Assembly (NCBI RefSeq): GCF_039522365.1
Contig: NZ_BAAADJ010000017.1
Location: 101,012 to 165,011 of the forward strand
DNA from: Bacillus carboniphilus
Lineage (GTDB): Bacteria > Bacillota > Bacilli > Bacillales > JC228
Reading direction: 5' to 3'
Length of the DNA stretch: 64,000 nt
This document shows positions 57,223-64,000 of this stretch, in pieces. Under the pieces are notes generated by a model. The model did no database searches, was not told the DNA's origin, and saw only the letters and a list, made by a program, of their open reading frames with translations. The number at the start of each line of letters is the position of its first letter. The stretch's first letter is position 1. Position numbers and translations under genes: made by a program.

Positions 57223-57251
57223 TTGATGTCGGATATTATTTTTTATATAAT
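57223..57251 (+). promoter_or_regulatory. Sigma-A-like promoter of the LAGLIDADG gene
   Basis: TTGATG (57223-57228) and TATAAT (57246-57251) are separated by 17 bases, 60 bases upstream of the start codon. The -10 is consensus. It gives the endonuclease gene its own transcript, independent of ssrA. Confidence 0.7.
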
Positions 57252-57311
57252 TTTAGTTAGAGTTACTTTCAAATTTTATTTATTTGTAACTAAAAAGGAG
57301 AGGAAAACTAA

Positions 57312-57719
57312 TTGAAAGATTGGGAAGCATCCTATTTAGCTGGAATTATTGATGGTGAAGGAAGTATTACTCTAACTAGAATACATGAAAATGAGCATCG
57401 TCGTCCTTGTATAACCATTGCATCCACGGATAAAGAACTCTTAATTTACTTACAGTCATTGACTAGGGGGGCTATTACTAATAAAAAAAATTATAACCCA
57501 GCGAGACATAAGGATTCCTATGTCTTATCAATAAAAAACAAAAAAGATGTGTTCTCAATTTTGGAACAAATCATCCCCTTTTTAAGAGTTAACCAAAAGA
57601 AAAAAAGGGCGAAGTGGATTATAGAGAAGTATGATTTGGTTACAGCCAGAAATGGAAAGTATAACCAACAAATGCTATTAAATAAAAATACTTTTGAAGA
57701 GGGTTTTTTCCAAATATAA
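57312..57719 (+). CDS. LAGLIDADG homing endonuclease (single-motif)
   Basis: A 135-aa protein. The motif is YLAGIIDGEGSI at residues 8-19, with E16 at the position of the catalytic acidic residue. Downstream TDKELLIYLQSLTRGAITNKKNY and YVLSIKNKKDVFSILEQIIPFLRVNQKKKRAKWIIEKY match the single LAGLIDADG fold. One motif means it should act as a homodimer, like I-CreI. The start is TTG at 57312 after AAAAGGAGAGG. It lies on the strand opposite ssrA, outside the intron, with its 3' end in the ssrA terminator. Cleavage of intronless ssrA is my inference. Confidence 0.85.
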   Translation: MKDWEASYLAGIIDGEGSITLTRIHENEHRRPCITIASTDKELLIYLQSLTRGAITNKKNYNPARHKDSYVLSIKNKKDVFSILEQIIPFLRVNQKKKRAKWIIEKYDLVTARNGKYNQQMLLNKNTFEEGFFQI

Positions 57720-57720
57720 A

Positions 57721-57753
57721 AAGACCAGCTAATTAGTTATTAGCTGATCTTGA
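57721..57753 (-). terminator. Terminator of ssrA, overlapping the endonuclease gene end
   Basis: On the minus strand AAGATCAGCTAAT pairs with ATTAGCTGGTCTT around AACTA and is followed by TTTATATTTGG. The T-run lies in the last codons of the opposite-strand LAGLIDADG gene. The same stem lies directly after the endonuclease stop but lacks a T-run in that direction. Confidence 0.88.
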
Positions 57754-57767
57754 ATCACCAATATGTA

Positions 57768-58397
57768 TGGTGGAGACGGTGGGACGTGCAATTCCATGCT
57801 TTCGTCATGGCACTGACTATATCTTGAACCTGATGTACTCAGGTCCTCCGGCGTATTATACAAAGTATATATTTACCTGAACTCAGGCAGGACTTTGTAT
57901 CCTAGTACTACCAAAGGTGGCAGCCTATAAGTCGATACACGGCTGTTGGATTGCTCCACATACCGCTCGGCATTGCCCTATCGCTATTGCGACTTAGGTT
58001 TCACCGATAAAGCCGGATTATCACTTGTGTGTTACCACACAAGGCGACTATTTACTAATCGAACCCACGTCCAAAGATATTGCCACTTAAGCATCTACGA
58101 GCGTAGTCGGCATATTTGAGTTCGCTACTTCTTATGCCTACCGACAGGCGTCCGAGTAGCTAGTCTGGAAATCTCTTCCCTCATCCTCAGACGGCAGAAT
58201 CAGGCGTATCCCACTTCAATGAACCCCAGGACTCTACATGGGCGATAGAGAGTGAGGCAAGCTATGCGCTACTTACGCAGCGAAAGCTAAGTTTTGGTTT
58301 TGTTTGCCAGTTATAATTAAGTGACGTTGATGACGAGGACGATCCCCCCGGCTCGCAACCTAAGCTCAACTACCCCTGTCGAATCCGTAGCGTCCCC
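57768..58397 (-). ncRNA. ssrA: tmRNA (ssrA), interrupted by a group I intron
   Basis: Transfer-messenger RNA that rescues stalled ribosomes with SmpB. The 5' end GGGGACGCTACGGATTCGACAG and the 3' end CACCGTCTCCACCA (CCA encoded) form the tRNA-like acceptor (GGGGACG/CGTCTCC). The tag frame at 58308-58273 encodes GKQNQNLAFAA and a TAA stop. The 5' exon is 58397-58058 (340 nt) and the 3' exon 57784-57768 (17 nt), giving a 357-nt mature RNA close to B. subtilis. The intron interrupts the T-loop. Joining restores stem GTGGG/CCCAC with loop TTCGATT. Confidence 0.95.
57785..58057 (-). mobile_element. Group I intron (subgroup IA2 by eye) in the tmRNA T-loop
   Basis: The 273-nt intron folds fully by eye. 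P1 is CGAU|UA with UAGUCG, having a U-G pair at the 5' splice site. P2 is CUUGUGUG-GUAA-CACACAAG. P3 is UCCGGC/GCCGGA (58017-58012 with 57852-57847). P4 is UCGGU/GCCGA, with P5 and P6/P6a (GCAA loop). P7 is GACUUAUA (57933) with UAUAGUC in AAGAUAUAGUC. P7.1 (CUGCCA/UGGUAG) and P7.2 (AUACAAAGU/ACUUUGUAU) lie between P7 and P3', which defines IA. P8 and P9 follow, and the intron ends in G at 57785. It encodes no protein. Confidence 0.93.
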
Positions 58398-58452
58398 ATG
58401 ATATAAAAAATTATAAAATGAGAAGTACGAGAGAGTTTAGAGCTTTCGTTGC

Positions 58453-58470
58453 TGTCATCAGCTGATGACA
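58453..58470. other. Perfect 18-bp palindrome at the likely ssrA transcription start
   Basis: TGTCATCAGCTGATGACA is a perfect inverted repeat directly downstream of the ssrA -10 box and about 55 bases before the mature tmRNA 5' end. It could be an operator or the 5' hairpin of the precursor RNA. Confidence 0.6.
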
Positions 58471-58476
58471 TAACCT

Positions 58477-58504
58477 ATTATAACATGCTTACACAATTCC
58501 GCAA
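58477..58504 (-). promoter_or_regulatory. Promoter of ssrA
   Basis: TATAAT (58482-58477) with TTGCGG (58504-58499) at 16-base spacing on the minus strand. It lies just after the smpB stop, so ssrA can be transcribed on its own with a leader of about 70 nt that must be removed by processing. Confidence 0.6.
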
Positions 58505-58520
58505 ATGGTGGTTTTTTACA

Positions 58521-58988
58521 TCACATTTGTTGGCGTTCCTTGAAAGCACGCTCGATGTCACGTTTCGCTTCTTTTCGTTTCAAGTCTTCACGCTTATCGT
58601 ATTTCTTTTTACCCTTCGCAAGACCAATCAGAACTTTAGCGTATCCATTCTTCAAATACAACTTAACCGGAACTAATGAATACCCGCTTTCCTTTGTTTC
58701 CCCGATCAGCTTGTTAATCTCCCGTTTGTTGAGAAGTAATTTACGAGTCCGCAGAGGATCATGGTTATAGCGGTTTCCTTGTTCATATGGACTTACATGC
58801 ATACCATAGAGGAACACTTCAGCATTATGAATCCTTGCATAGGAATCCTTTAAATTCACTTTTCCTGCTCGAATAGATTTAATTTCGGTTCCCTGTAAAA
58901 CAAGGCCAGCCTCATATGTCTCTTCGATAAAGAAATCATGGTATGCTTTTTTATTTTGAGCAATCACTTTCCCGTGACCTTTTGGCAT
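58521..58988 (-). CDS. smpB: SsrA-binding protein SmpB
   Basis: A 155-aa tmRNA-binding protein of trans-translation. Signature stretches are [42 protein letters not shown] and [14 protein letters not shown], and the C-terminal tail is basic. Length is normal. It lies 124 bases upstream of ssrA in the same direction, as in other Bacilli. The tail should enter the mRNA channel during rescue. Confidence 0.97.
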   Translation of the reverse strand: MPKGHGKVIAQNKKAYHDFFIEETYEAGLVLQGTEIKSIRAGKVNLKDSYARIHNAEVFLYGMHVSPYEQGNRYNHDPLRTRKLLLNKREINKLIGETKESGYSLVPVKLYLKNGYAKVLIGLAKGKKKYDKREDLKRKEAKRDIERAFKERQQM

Positions 58989-59048
58989 AGACTTCTTCCT
59001 CCTCTAACGTTCCTATATTGTATCAAAACGAATAGGAAGACTCAATCT

Positions 59049-59699
59049 TTAGAAATGGGGTGGTACATATAGATTGAGGAAAGTAAATACAGCCAAATTC
59101 CCGATGTCTACTAAGAAGTGAGAAAAAATGACCCAACGTAAACTTTGCATTCGATAATAGGCGTATGACCATACCAATGACATGATGAATAGGGAAATAA
59201 ACACTTGATAGTTTCTGTTAGCGATCGAGAAAATACCCCATAGTAATGGATGGCTTAAAATGAATAAAACCGTTGAATATAAGACTTTGTGTAGCTTTGA
59301 ATGAAAAGGAAGTTTGTCTAGCAGGAATCCTCTCCAAAAGCCTTCCTCAAAAAAGGGATTGATAATGGCAAAGGCTAGCCAAAAAACAGTAATAAGGATA
59401 GATTCTTTTAGTAAGTGAGTGTTCATTAAAAGAATCGGTAATGGAATAAGGCCCACAACCACTGTTCCGATCTTCCAACCAACATGCCCAGTCGTTTTAC
59501 TAAACCACTTTTTGCGCTCCTCTTTAGTTGTAAAAAAGTAAAGAAAGGCAAAAATACTTCCCCAATAAAAAAAGGCTACCGCAATCCAAGCCCACTCTTG
59601 AAAAAATGTAGAAAATACAAAAGAACTAAAAGAGCTGATTAAAACCACGATGACTGGTGCCCATATGAATAACTTTTGACTTTTTATTTGTTCAACCAT
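59049..59699 (-). CDS. CPBP-family intramembrane protease
   Basis: A 216-aa membrane protein with about six helices of the CPBP (CAAX protease and bacteriocin-processing) family. Motif 1 is PFFEEGFWRG (EE...R), motif 2 has the histidine in LFILSHPLLWG, and motif 3 is FSHFLVDIGN. No bacteriocin genes are near. It sits between rnr and smpB, where many Bacilli have no gene. The substrate is unknown. Confidence 0.88.
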   Translation of the reverse strand: MVEQIKSQKLFIWAPVIVVLISSFSSFVFSTFFQEWAWIAVAFFYWGSIFAFLYFFTTKEERKKWFSKTTGHVGWKIGTVVVGLIPLPILLMNTHLLKESILITVFWLAFAIINPFFEEGFWRGFLLDKLPFHSKLHKVLYSTVLFILSHPLLWGIFSIANRNYQVFISLFIMSLVWSYAYYRMQSLRWVIFSHFLVDIGNLAVFTFLNLYVPPHF

Positions 59700-59806
59700 T
59701 TCGGTATTCTCCTCATAGGAATATATTACTAATTATTATAGCAGAGTTTGCTTGGTGAAATAGATTATTTTATCTTCCGTGGATTAGAGAGAAGCGTTTG
59801 TATCTT

Positions 59807-60122
59807 TTTGCGTTCCCTCTATTAGCTTTCTTTCACGGCGCAGGGTACGTTTCCTACCCTTTGCGTTCCCTCTATTAGCTTTCTTTCACGGCCCAGGGTA
59901 CGTTTCCTCTCTTTGCGTTCCCTCTATTAACATTCTTTCACGGCCCAGGGTACGTTTCTTCTCTTTGCGTTCCCTCTATTAACATTCTTTCACGGCGCAG
60001 GGAGCGTTTCTTCTCTTTGCGTTCCCTCTATTAGCTTTCTTTCACGGCGCAGGGAACGTTTCTTCTCTTTGCATTCCCTCTATTAGCATTCTTCACGCAA
60101 GAGGGAACGTTTCCTCTCTTTG
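59807..60122. repeat. 52-bp tandem array, six copies
   Basis: Units start with TTTGC at 59807, 59860, 59912, 59964, 60016 and 60068 (period 52-53). Each contains GCGTTCCCTC and, about 30 bases later, CAGGGAACGT, so every unit can fold into a CGTTCCCT/AGGGAACG hairpin. The sixth copy keeps pairing (GAGGGAACG) despite changed spacing. The array fills the gap between rnr and the CPBP gene. Confidence 0.93.
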
Positions 60123-60134
60123 CTATCCTTATAA

Positions 60135-60165
60135 ATGTAAAAACAGCCCCTATCATAAGGGGCTG
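60135..60165 (-). terminator. Terminator of rnr
   Basis: On the minus strand CAGCCCCTT pairs with AAGGGGCTG-type bases (GCAGCCCCTTATGATAGGGGCTGT) and is followed by TTTTA. Confidence 0.85.
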
Positions 60166-60171
60166 CCACCA

Positions 60172-62553
60172 TTACCGTTTTTTCTTTTTTGTTCTTCTAG
60201 CTGACTTCGGCACATTCTCAAAATGCTTCTTCTTTTTCTTCGGTTTACGTGTAGACCAGCCATCTGCAGTAGAGTCATCTCCACCACGGCCTTTTCCGCC
60301 GCCATTTCGACCACCATTCTGATCATTTCGGTCCCCTGCACCTTTTCTACGAGGTTTTCCTGATTTCGCCTGTACGACACGGGCTGAATCTTGTCTTTCA
60401 CGGCGGCGTTCTTTCTTCATTCCAACAATTTCAAAGTCGATGGATTGCTCATCTTTATCTACTGAAATCACGCGGACTGTGATTTCGTCCCCGATTTGAA
60501 AGACTTTACCGGAACGTTCTCCGATCATGGCATATTGGCGTTGATCAAAGCGGTAGTAATCATCCGTCATATCACTGACATGAACAAGTCCTTCAATCGT
60601 ATTTGGAAGCTCCACAAACATTCCAAAGTTTGTAACGGAGCTGATGATACCTTCGAACTCTTCCCCAATTTTATCAAGCATAAATTCTGCTTTCTTAAGG
60701 GAATCCGTATCTCTTTCGGCATCAACCGCTCGACGCTCCATTTCAGAAGCATGTTTTGCAATTTCATCCAAACGTGCACCCCACTTAGCACGAGTGCCTT
60801 CATCCATTTTTCCTTCAATAAGGTACGTACGAATAAGGCGATGTACAATTAAGTCTGGATAACGTCTAATTGGCGATGTGAAGTGTGTATAGAAATCCGT
60901 TGAGAGACCAAAGTGACCCAAACTCTCAGAGTCATATTTAGCCTGCTGCATCGAACGTAACATAACCGTCGATACAACCATCTCTTCCGGTTTACCCTCA
61001 ACCGCTTCAATAATTTCTTGTAATGCTCGTGGATGCACATTATTTGCTGTTCCTTTAACAACCAAACCGAAATTAGTAATGAATTCAAAGAAACGATGTA
61101 GCTTTTCTTCTTTTGGATCTTCGTGGATACGATACATGAATGGCACTTCAAGCCAGTGGAAATGCTCAGCAACCGTCTCGTTCGCCACAAGCATGAACTC
61201 TTCGATTAAACGTTCTGCAACTGAGCGTTCACGTAACACTACATCAGTTGGCTTCCCTTCTTCGTCGACCAAAACTTTTGCTTCTTTAAAATCAAAGTCA
61301 ATCGCACCCCGACCCATTCTTTTATTACGAAGGATTTGAGCTAACCGTTCCATCTCTTCGAACATTGGAACAAGGCCTTCATATGCGTTTCTTGTCTCTT
61401 CATCTTTATCCACAAGAATTTTATTTACATCTGCATAAGTCATTCTTTCCGTTGTTTTAATTACACTTTGGAAAATCTCATGCTTAACGACTTGCCCGGA
61501 AGTGTCAATTTCCATTTCACAAGATAGTGTAAAACGGTTGACCTTAGGGTTTAGTGAACAAATTCCGTTTGATAGTCTATGCGGAATCATTGGAATAACC
61601 CGGTCTACTAAGTAAACACTAGTCCCTCTGTCCAACGCTTCACTATCAATTGGGGACCCTTCTTTTACATAGTGAGTAACATCGGCAATATGAACACCCA
61701 GCTTATAGTTACCGTTATCTAATTTGGTTACCGTGACAGCATCATCTAAGTCCTTTGCATCAGCACCATCGATTGTTACAATCGTTTGATCACGAAGGTC
61801 TCGTCTATTAACAATATCACTTTCATCAATCTCTTCAGGAATTTCCTCAGCCTGTTTTAAAACCTCTTCAGGAAACTGGGTCGGAATTCCATGCTTGTGA
61901 ATGATCGATAAAATGTCCACACCAGGGTCATTTTTATGACCTAGAATCTGAAGAACTTCCCCTTCGGCACTCTGTCTACCTTCAGGATAGGACACGATTT
62001 TCACAACAACTTTATGACCATCAACAGCTCCATTCGAAGCCCCTTTTGGTATAAAAATATCTGTTGTTACTTTTTTATCATCAGGTATGACAAAGCCAAA
62101 GAATTTACTATCTGTATAAGTTCCAACAACCTCGGTAAGGCCTCTTTCAATAATTTTTACGATGGTACCTTCCCTACGATTATCTCCGCTTTGCTCATTG
62201 GTAACGCGGACTAAAACAATGTCACCTTGCATCGCTTGATTTGTCTCAGAAGGTGGGATAAAAATATCATCCATTCCTTCCTCCTCAGGAGCTACAAATC
62301 CAAAGCCTTTTTCATGAGCAATAAATTTACCTCTTAACAGGTTCATTCGCTCCGGAAGCCCATAGCGGTTAGTTCGAGTACGAACGATAAGGCCTTTTTC
62401 TTCCATATCAACAAGCGTTTTAACAAGCTCTTTAAAGGAATCAGAATCCTCCATACCTAACTGTTCTTCTAGTTCCTGTACAGTTAGCGGCTTGTAGCTT
62501 TCTTCTTTCATAATCGTTAAAATCTGATCTATTAAGGGATGTTCAGTTGTCAA
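60172..62553 (-). CDS. rnr: Ribonuclease R
   Basis: A 793-aa 3'-5' exoribonuclease. The domain order is an N-terminal helix-turn-helix, cold-shock domains ([29 protein letters not shown]), the RNB catalytic domain ([16 protein letters not shown]), an S1 domain ([30 protein letters not shown]) and a Lys/Arg/Gly-rich tail. It degrades structured RNA and also nonstop mRNA released by tmRNA-SmpB; smpB and ssrA lie just downstream. It is 21 bases after the carboxylesterase gene and probably in its operon. Confidence 0.97.
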   Translation of the reverse strand: MTTEHPLIDQILTIMKEESYKPLTVQELEEQLGMEDSDSFKELVKTLVDMEEKGLIVRTRTNRYGLPERMNLLRGKFIAHEKGFGFVAPEEEGMDDIFIPPSETNQAMQGDIVLVRVTNEQSGDNRREGTIVKIIERGLTEVVGTYTDSKFFGFVIPDDKKVTTDIFIPKGASNGAVDGHKVVVKIVSYPEGRQSAEGEVLQILGHKNDPGVDILSIIHKHGIPTQFPEEVLKQAEEIPEEIDESDIVNRRDLRDQTIVTIDGADAKDLDDAVTVTKLDNGNYKLGVHIADVTHYVKEGSPIDSEALDRGTSVYLVDRVIPMIPHRLSNGICSLNPKVNRFTLSCEMEIDTSGQVVKHEIFQSVIKTTERMTYADVNKILVDKDEETRNAYEGLVPMFEEMERLAQILRNKRMGRGAIDFDFKEAKVLVDEEGKPTDVVLRERSVAERLIEEFMLVANETVAEHFHWLEVPFMYRIHEDPKEEKLHRFFEFITNFGLVVKGTANNVHPRALQEIIEAVEGKPEEMVVSTVMLRSMQQAKYDSESLGHFGLSTDFYTHFTSPIRRYPDLIVHRLIRTYLIEGKMDEGTRAKWGARLDEIAKHASEMERRAVDAERDTDSLKKAEFMLDKIGEEFEGIISSVTNFGMFVELPNTIEGLVHVSDMTDDYYRFDQRQYAMIGERSGKVFQIGDEITVRVISVDKDEQSIDFEIVGMKKERRRERQDSARVVQAKSGKPRRKGAGDRNDQNGGRNGGGKGRGGDDSTADGWSTRKPKKKKKHFENVPKSARRTKKKKR

Positions 62554-62574
62554 ACAAGCTCCCTCCTTTCAAAT

Positions 62575-63315
62575 TTACACATTCCAATCGAGTCCTTCTA
62601 GAAACTCGTAAACATCTTCATGTAATTGATCTTTTTCTTTATCAAATGTAATCACATGTCCAGATTCTTCATACCACTTCATCTTTTTCTGTGGTGATTC
62701 TGCTTCGTTATATATAATATTCGCACTATCCGTGTTAATCATTTTGTCATGACGACCCTGTATGACAAAAAGTGGAGCATACGTAAGGTCAACATGTTCT
62801 CTTACATCCTTGATCAGTTCTTGAAGTTCCTTTAAAGTACTCATTGGTTTAAATTGCTTTAGTTCTTCTTCAATAACATCATCCGATTTTCCTTCTAGTT
62901 TTTTATACTCTTTTGCGTAATCTAATACACCTTGATACATGACTTCTTCACTTTTTATATACATGGGTGCACACATAGGGACAATACCCTTTACAGGCAC
63001 AGTATAACCAAGTTTTAAGGAGAACACCCCTCCAAGAGACAAACCGCAAACGGCAATTTCTTCATATCCGAGGGATTTAAGATGGTCATAGCCTTGCATC
63101 ACATCTTTCCACCAATCTTTGGGACCACTATCAACAAGTTCTTCAGGTGGAACTCCATGTCCCTTATACTGTGGTGCGTGAGAAGTATATCCCTTTTTTT
63201 CTAAAAACCGCGCTAGCATTCGAACATCCGCAGAATTCCCCGTAAATCCATGAAGTAATAAAACAGCTCTTTTTCCAGCTTCGAATGTAAACGGTTTGGG
63301 TGGTTTCACTTTCAT
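62575..63315 (-). CDS. est: Carboxylesterase (Est/YvaK family)
   Basis: A 246-aa alpha/beta hydrolase similar to the Bacillus/Geobacillus carboxylesterase Est. The oxyanion-hole region is [12 protein letters not shown], the nucleophile is in [16 protein letters not shown] (GLSLGG), the acid is the D in [10 protein letters not shown], and the His is in [10 protein letters not shown]. The ATG at 63315 follows AAAAAGGAG; the extension upstream lacks a site. It precedes rnr, as in the secG-yvaK-rnr order of B. subtilis. Confidence 0.94.
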   Translation of the reverse strand: MKVKPPKPFTFEAGKRAVLLLHGFTGNSADVRMLARFLEKKGYTSHAPQYKGHGVPPEELVDSGPKDWWKDVMQGYDHLKSLGYEEIAVCGLSLGGVFSLKLGYTVPVKGIVPMCAPMYIKSEEVMYQGVLDYAKEYKKLEGKSDDVIEEELKQFKPMSTLKELQELIKDVREHVDLTYAPLFVIQGRHDKMINTDSANIIYNEAESPQKKMKWYEESGHVITFDKEKDQLHEDVYEFLEGLDWNV

Positions 63316-63437
63316 TGTTGTAACTCCTTTTTCCATACTATCTATAGTTTTATCAGTTCTTCTTGCTGTCATCCAATTTAATGACTCGAAGCATTTTATG
63401 TATCCTCTAGGAAAAAATTAACACCTAGGGAAAGCAT

Positions 63438-63465
63438 GAAAAAAACCTGACCAATAGGCCAGGCT
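63438..63465 (-). terminator. Terminator after secG
   Basis: On the minus strand CCTGGCC and GGTCAGG pair around TATT, followed by TTTTTTT. It separates secG from est. Confidence 0.85.
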
Positions 63466-63475
63466 GGCTTTCTTC

Positions 63476-63709
63476 TTATAATTTGAAGTACGTTACTGCA
63501 ATTGTCAAAACGAAAAGCAGTACGGAAAATACAACCGTTAATCGGTGTAAAACAAGATCAATCCCACGAGCCTTTTGCTTTCCAAAAAGCTGCTCAGCAC
63601 CACCGGAGATAGCACCAGATAGACCTGCACTTTTACCAGATTGTAATAAGACAACGACAATAAGTGCAATACAGTTAATGATCAATAATGTAACTAAGAA
63701 TGCGTGCAT
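63476..63709 (-). CDS. secG: Preprotein translocase subunit SecG
   Basis: A 77-aa membrane protein with two helices ([20 protein letters not shown] and [16 protein letters not shown]) and the SecG signature [23 protein letters not shown] between them. It assists SecYE in protein export. The ATG at 63709 follows AGGAGGTGG; the frame extension upstream lies in intergenic DNA. Confidence 0.96.
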   Translation of the reverse strand: MHAFLVTLLIINCIALIVVVLLQSGKSAGLSGAISGGAEQLFGKQKARGIDLVLHRLTVVFSVLLFVLTIAVTYFKL

Positions 63710-63814
63710 CCTAGTCCACCTCCTAATACGAACATACAGTGTCTCTAATGTACCATAAATTGTGTAAATAGACAATAAATTTTGGATTAGAGAGTCGTTA
63801 TTAAAGTTTGACAA

Positions 63815-63904
63815 CTGTTATCCGAAGTTAGACACCCGTTATCCGAAGTTAGACACCCATTATCCGAAGTTAGACACCCGTTATCCGAAGTTAGACACCC
63901 GTTC
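63815..63904. repeat. 21-bp minisatellite upstream of secG
   Basis: About four to five copies of TTATCCGAAGTTAGACACCCG, almost identical to each other. It shares unit length and a TC-GAA-T-AG core with the array at 34165-34575. The remaining 96 bases of the window contain a short CCAGAA/TTCTGG stem-loop and nothing else that I can name. Confidence 0.9.
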
Positions 63905-64000
63905 GTAATATAAGGTTAGCCAGAATTTTCTGGTTGACCTATTTTTATATGGTCTTATGATAACGGTAGTCGGGGTAGAACGTCGCACCCGTGGGAATCA

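Noticed and set aside
57312..57719. Endonuclease ORF as part of the intron
   Set aside because: It lies on the opposite strand and beyond the CCA end and terminator of ssrA, so it cannot be within the spliced intron.
57785..58057. Two-piece (permuted) tmRNA or pseudogene instead of an intron
   Set aside because: The order of the halves is not permuted, the exons are perfect, and the insert has a full group I core.
57768..58397. Prophage or genomic island integrated at the ssrA 3' end
   Set aside because: No integrase gene and no second copy of the ssrA 3' end were seen; the flanks are core genes.
59807..60122. CRISPR array
   Set aside because: Repeats are head-to-tail with no unique spacers, and no cas genes are present; it is a minisatellite.
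63905..64000. Start of another gene at the window end
   Set aside because: No frame with a start signal or recognisable product could be supported in the last 96 bases.

Overview
The window is a stretch of the chromosome of a spore-forming, AT-rich Firmicute of the family Bacillaceae. Gene content and order follow the Bacillus subtilis yut-yun-sufCDSUB-metNIQ-yusE/F/G-gcvH-fadNAE-yusU/V and secG-est-rnr-smpB-ssrA neighbourhoods. Spore-coat, germination and cortex-lysis genes are also present. I cannot name the genus or species. Most genes lie on the minus strand.

Layout. 1-7.6 kb is the yut cluster (YuzD, NfuA, a 2-hydroxyacid dehydrogenase, YutH, PgpA, YutF, YutE, YutD, a YhcN/YlaJ lipoprotein, LipA). 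7.8-17.5 kb holds LytH, a two-gene NSS-type amino-acid importer, an NhaC-family transporter behind a lysine riboswitch, YunB, an HD-GYP protein and YunC/D/F. 17.9-23.1 kb is the Suf Fe-S assembly operon. 24.8-27.7 kb is the SAM-riboswitch-controlled metNIQ operon. 27.7-32.2 kb is small metabolism (SCP2-like protein, MFS exporter, thioredoxin, YusF, YusG, GcvH, YusI) with two MITE-like insertions. 32.3-39.9 kb is the fadNAE beta-oxidation operon with a perfect FadR-type operator, YuzL and proline dehydrogenase. 40.1-46 kb has two coat proteins and a Fur-box-flanked siderophore uptake locus. 46.1-49.9 kb is a gerA-type germination operon. 49.9-57.1 kb is mixed (DUF1836, hemolysin III, tRNA-Arg(CCU), a lipoprotein, an aldo/keto reductase, Pcd, a CAP-domain protein). 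57.2-63.7 kb is the trans-translation and export block (ssrA, smpB, a CPBP protease, rnr, est, secG).

The outstanding feature is ssrA. The tmRNA gene is split in its T-loop by a 273-nt group I intron that folds by eye as subgroup IA2, with P1 to P9 all drawable. Only the last 17 nt of tmRNA lie in the 3' exon. Sixty-six bases from the tmRNA 3' end, on the opposite strand and outside the intron, is a 135-aa single-motif LAGLIDADG homing endonuclease gene. It has its own promoter, which abuts a LexA-like box, and its 3' end overlaps the ssrA terminator. This looks like an intron and endonuclease pair that is physically separate and convergent.

A second theme is abundant non-coding repeats. There are two MITE-like elements with 8-bp target duplications, several minisatellites with units near 50-53 bp, a 193-bp tandem repeat, and a 21-bp repeat family seen at two loci. 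Nearly every gene or operon end carries a stem-loop terminator. All calls are by eye without database searches.
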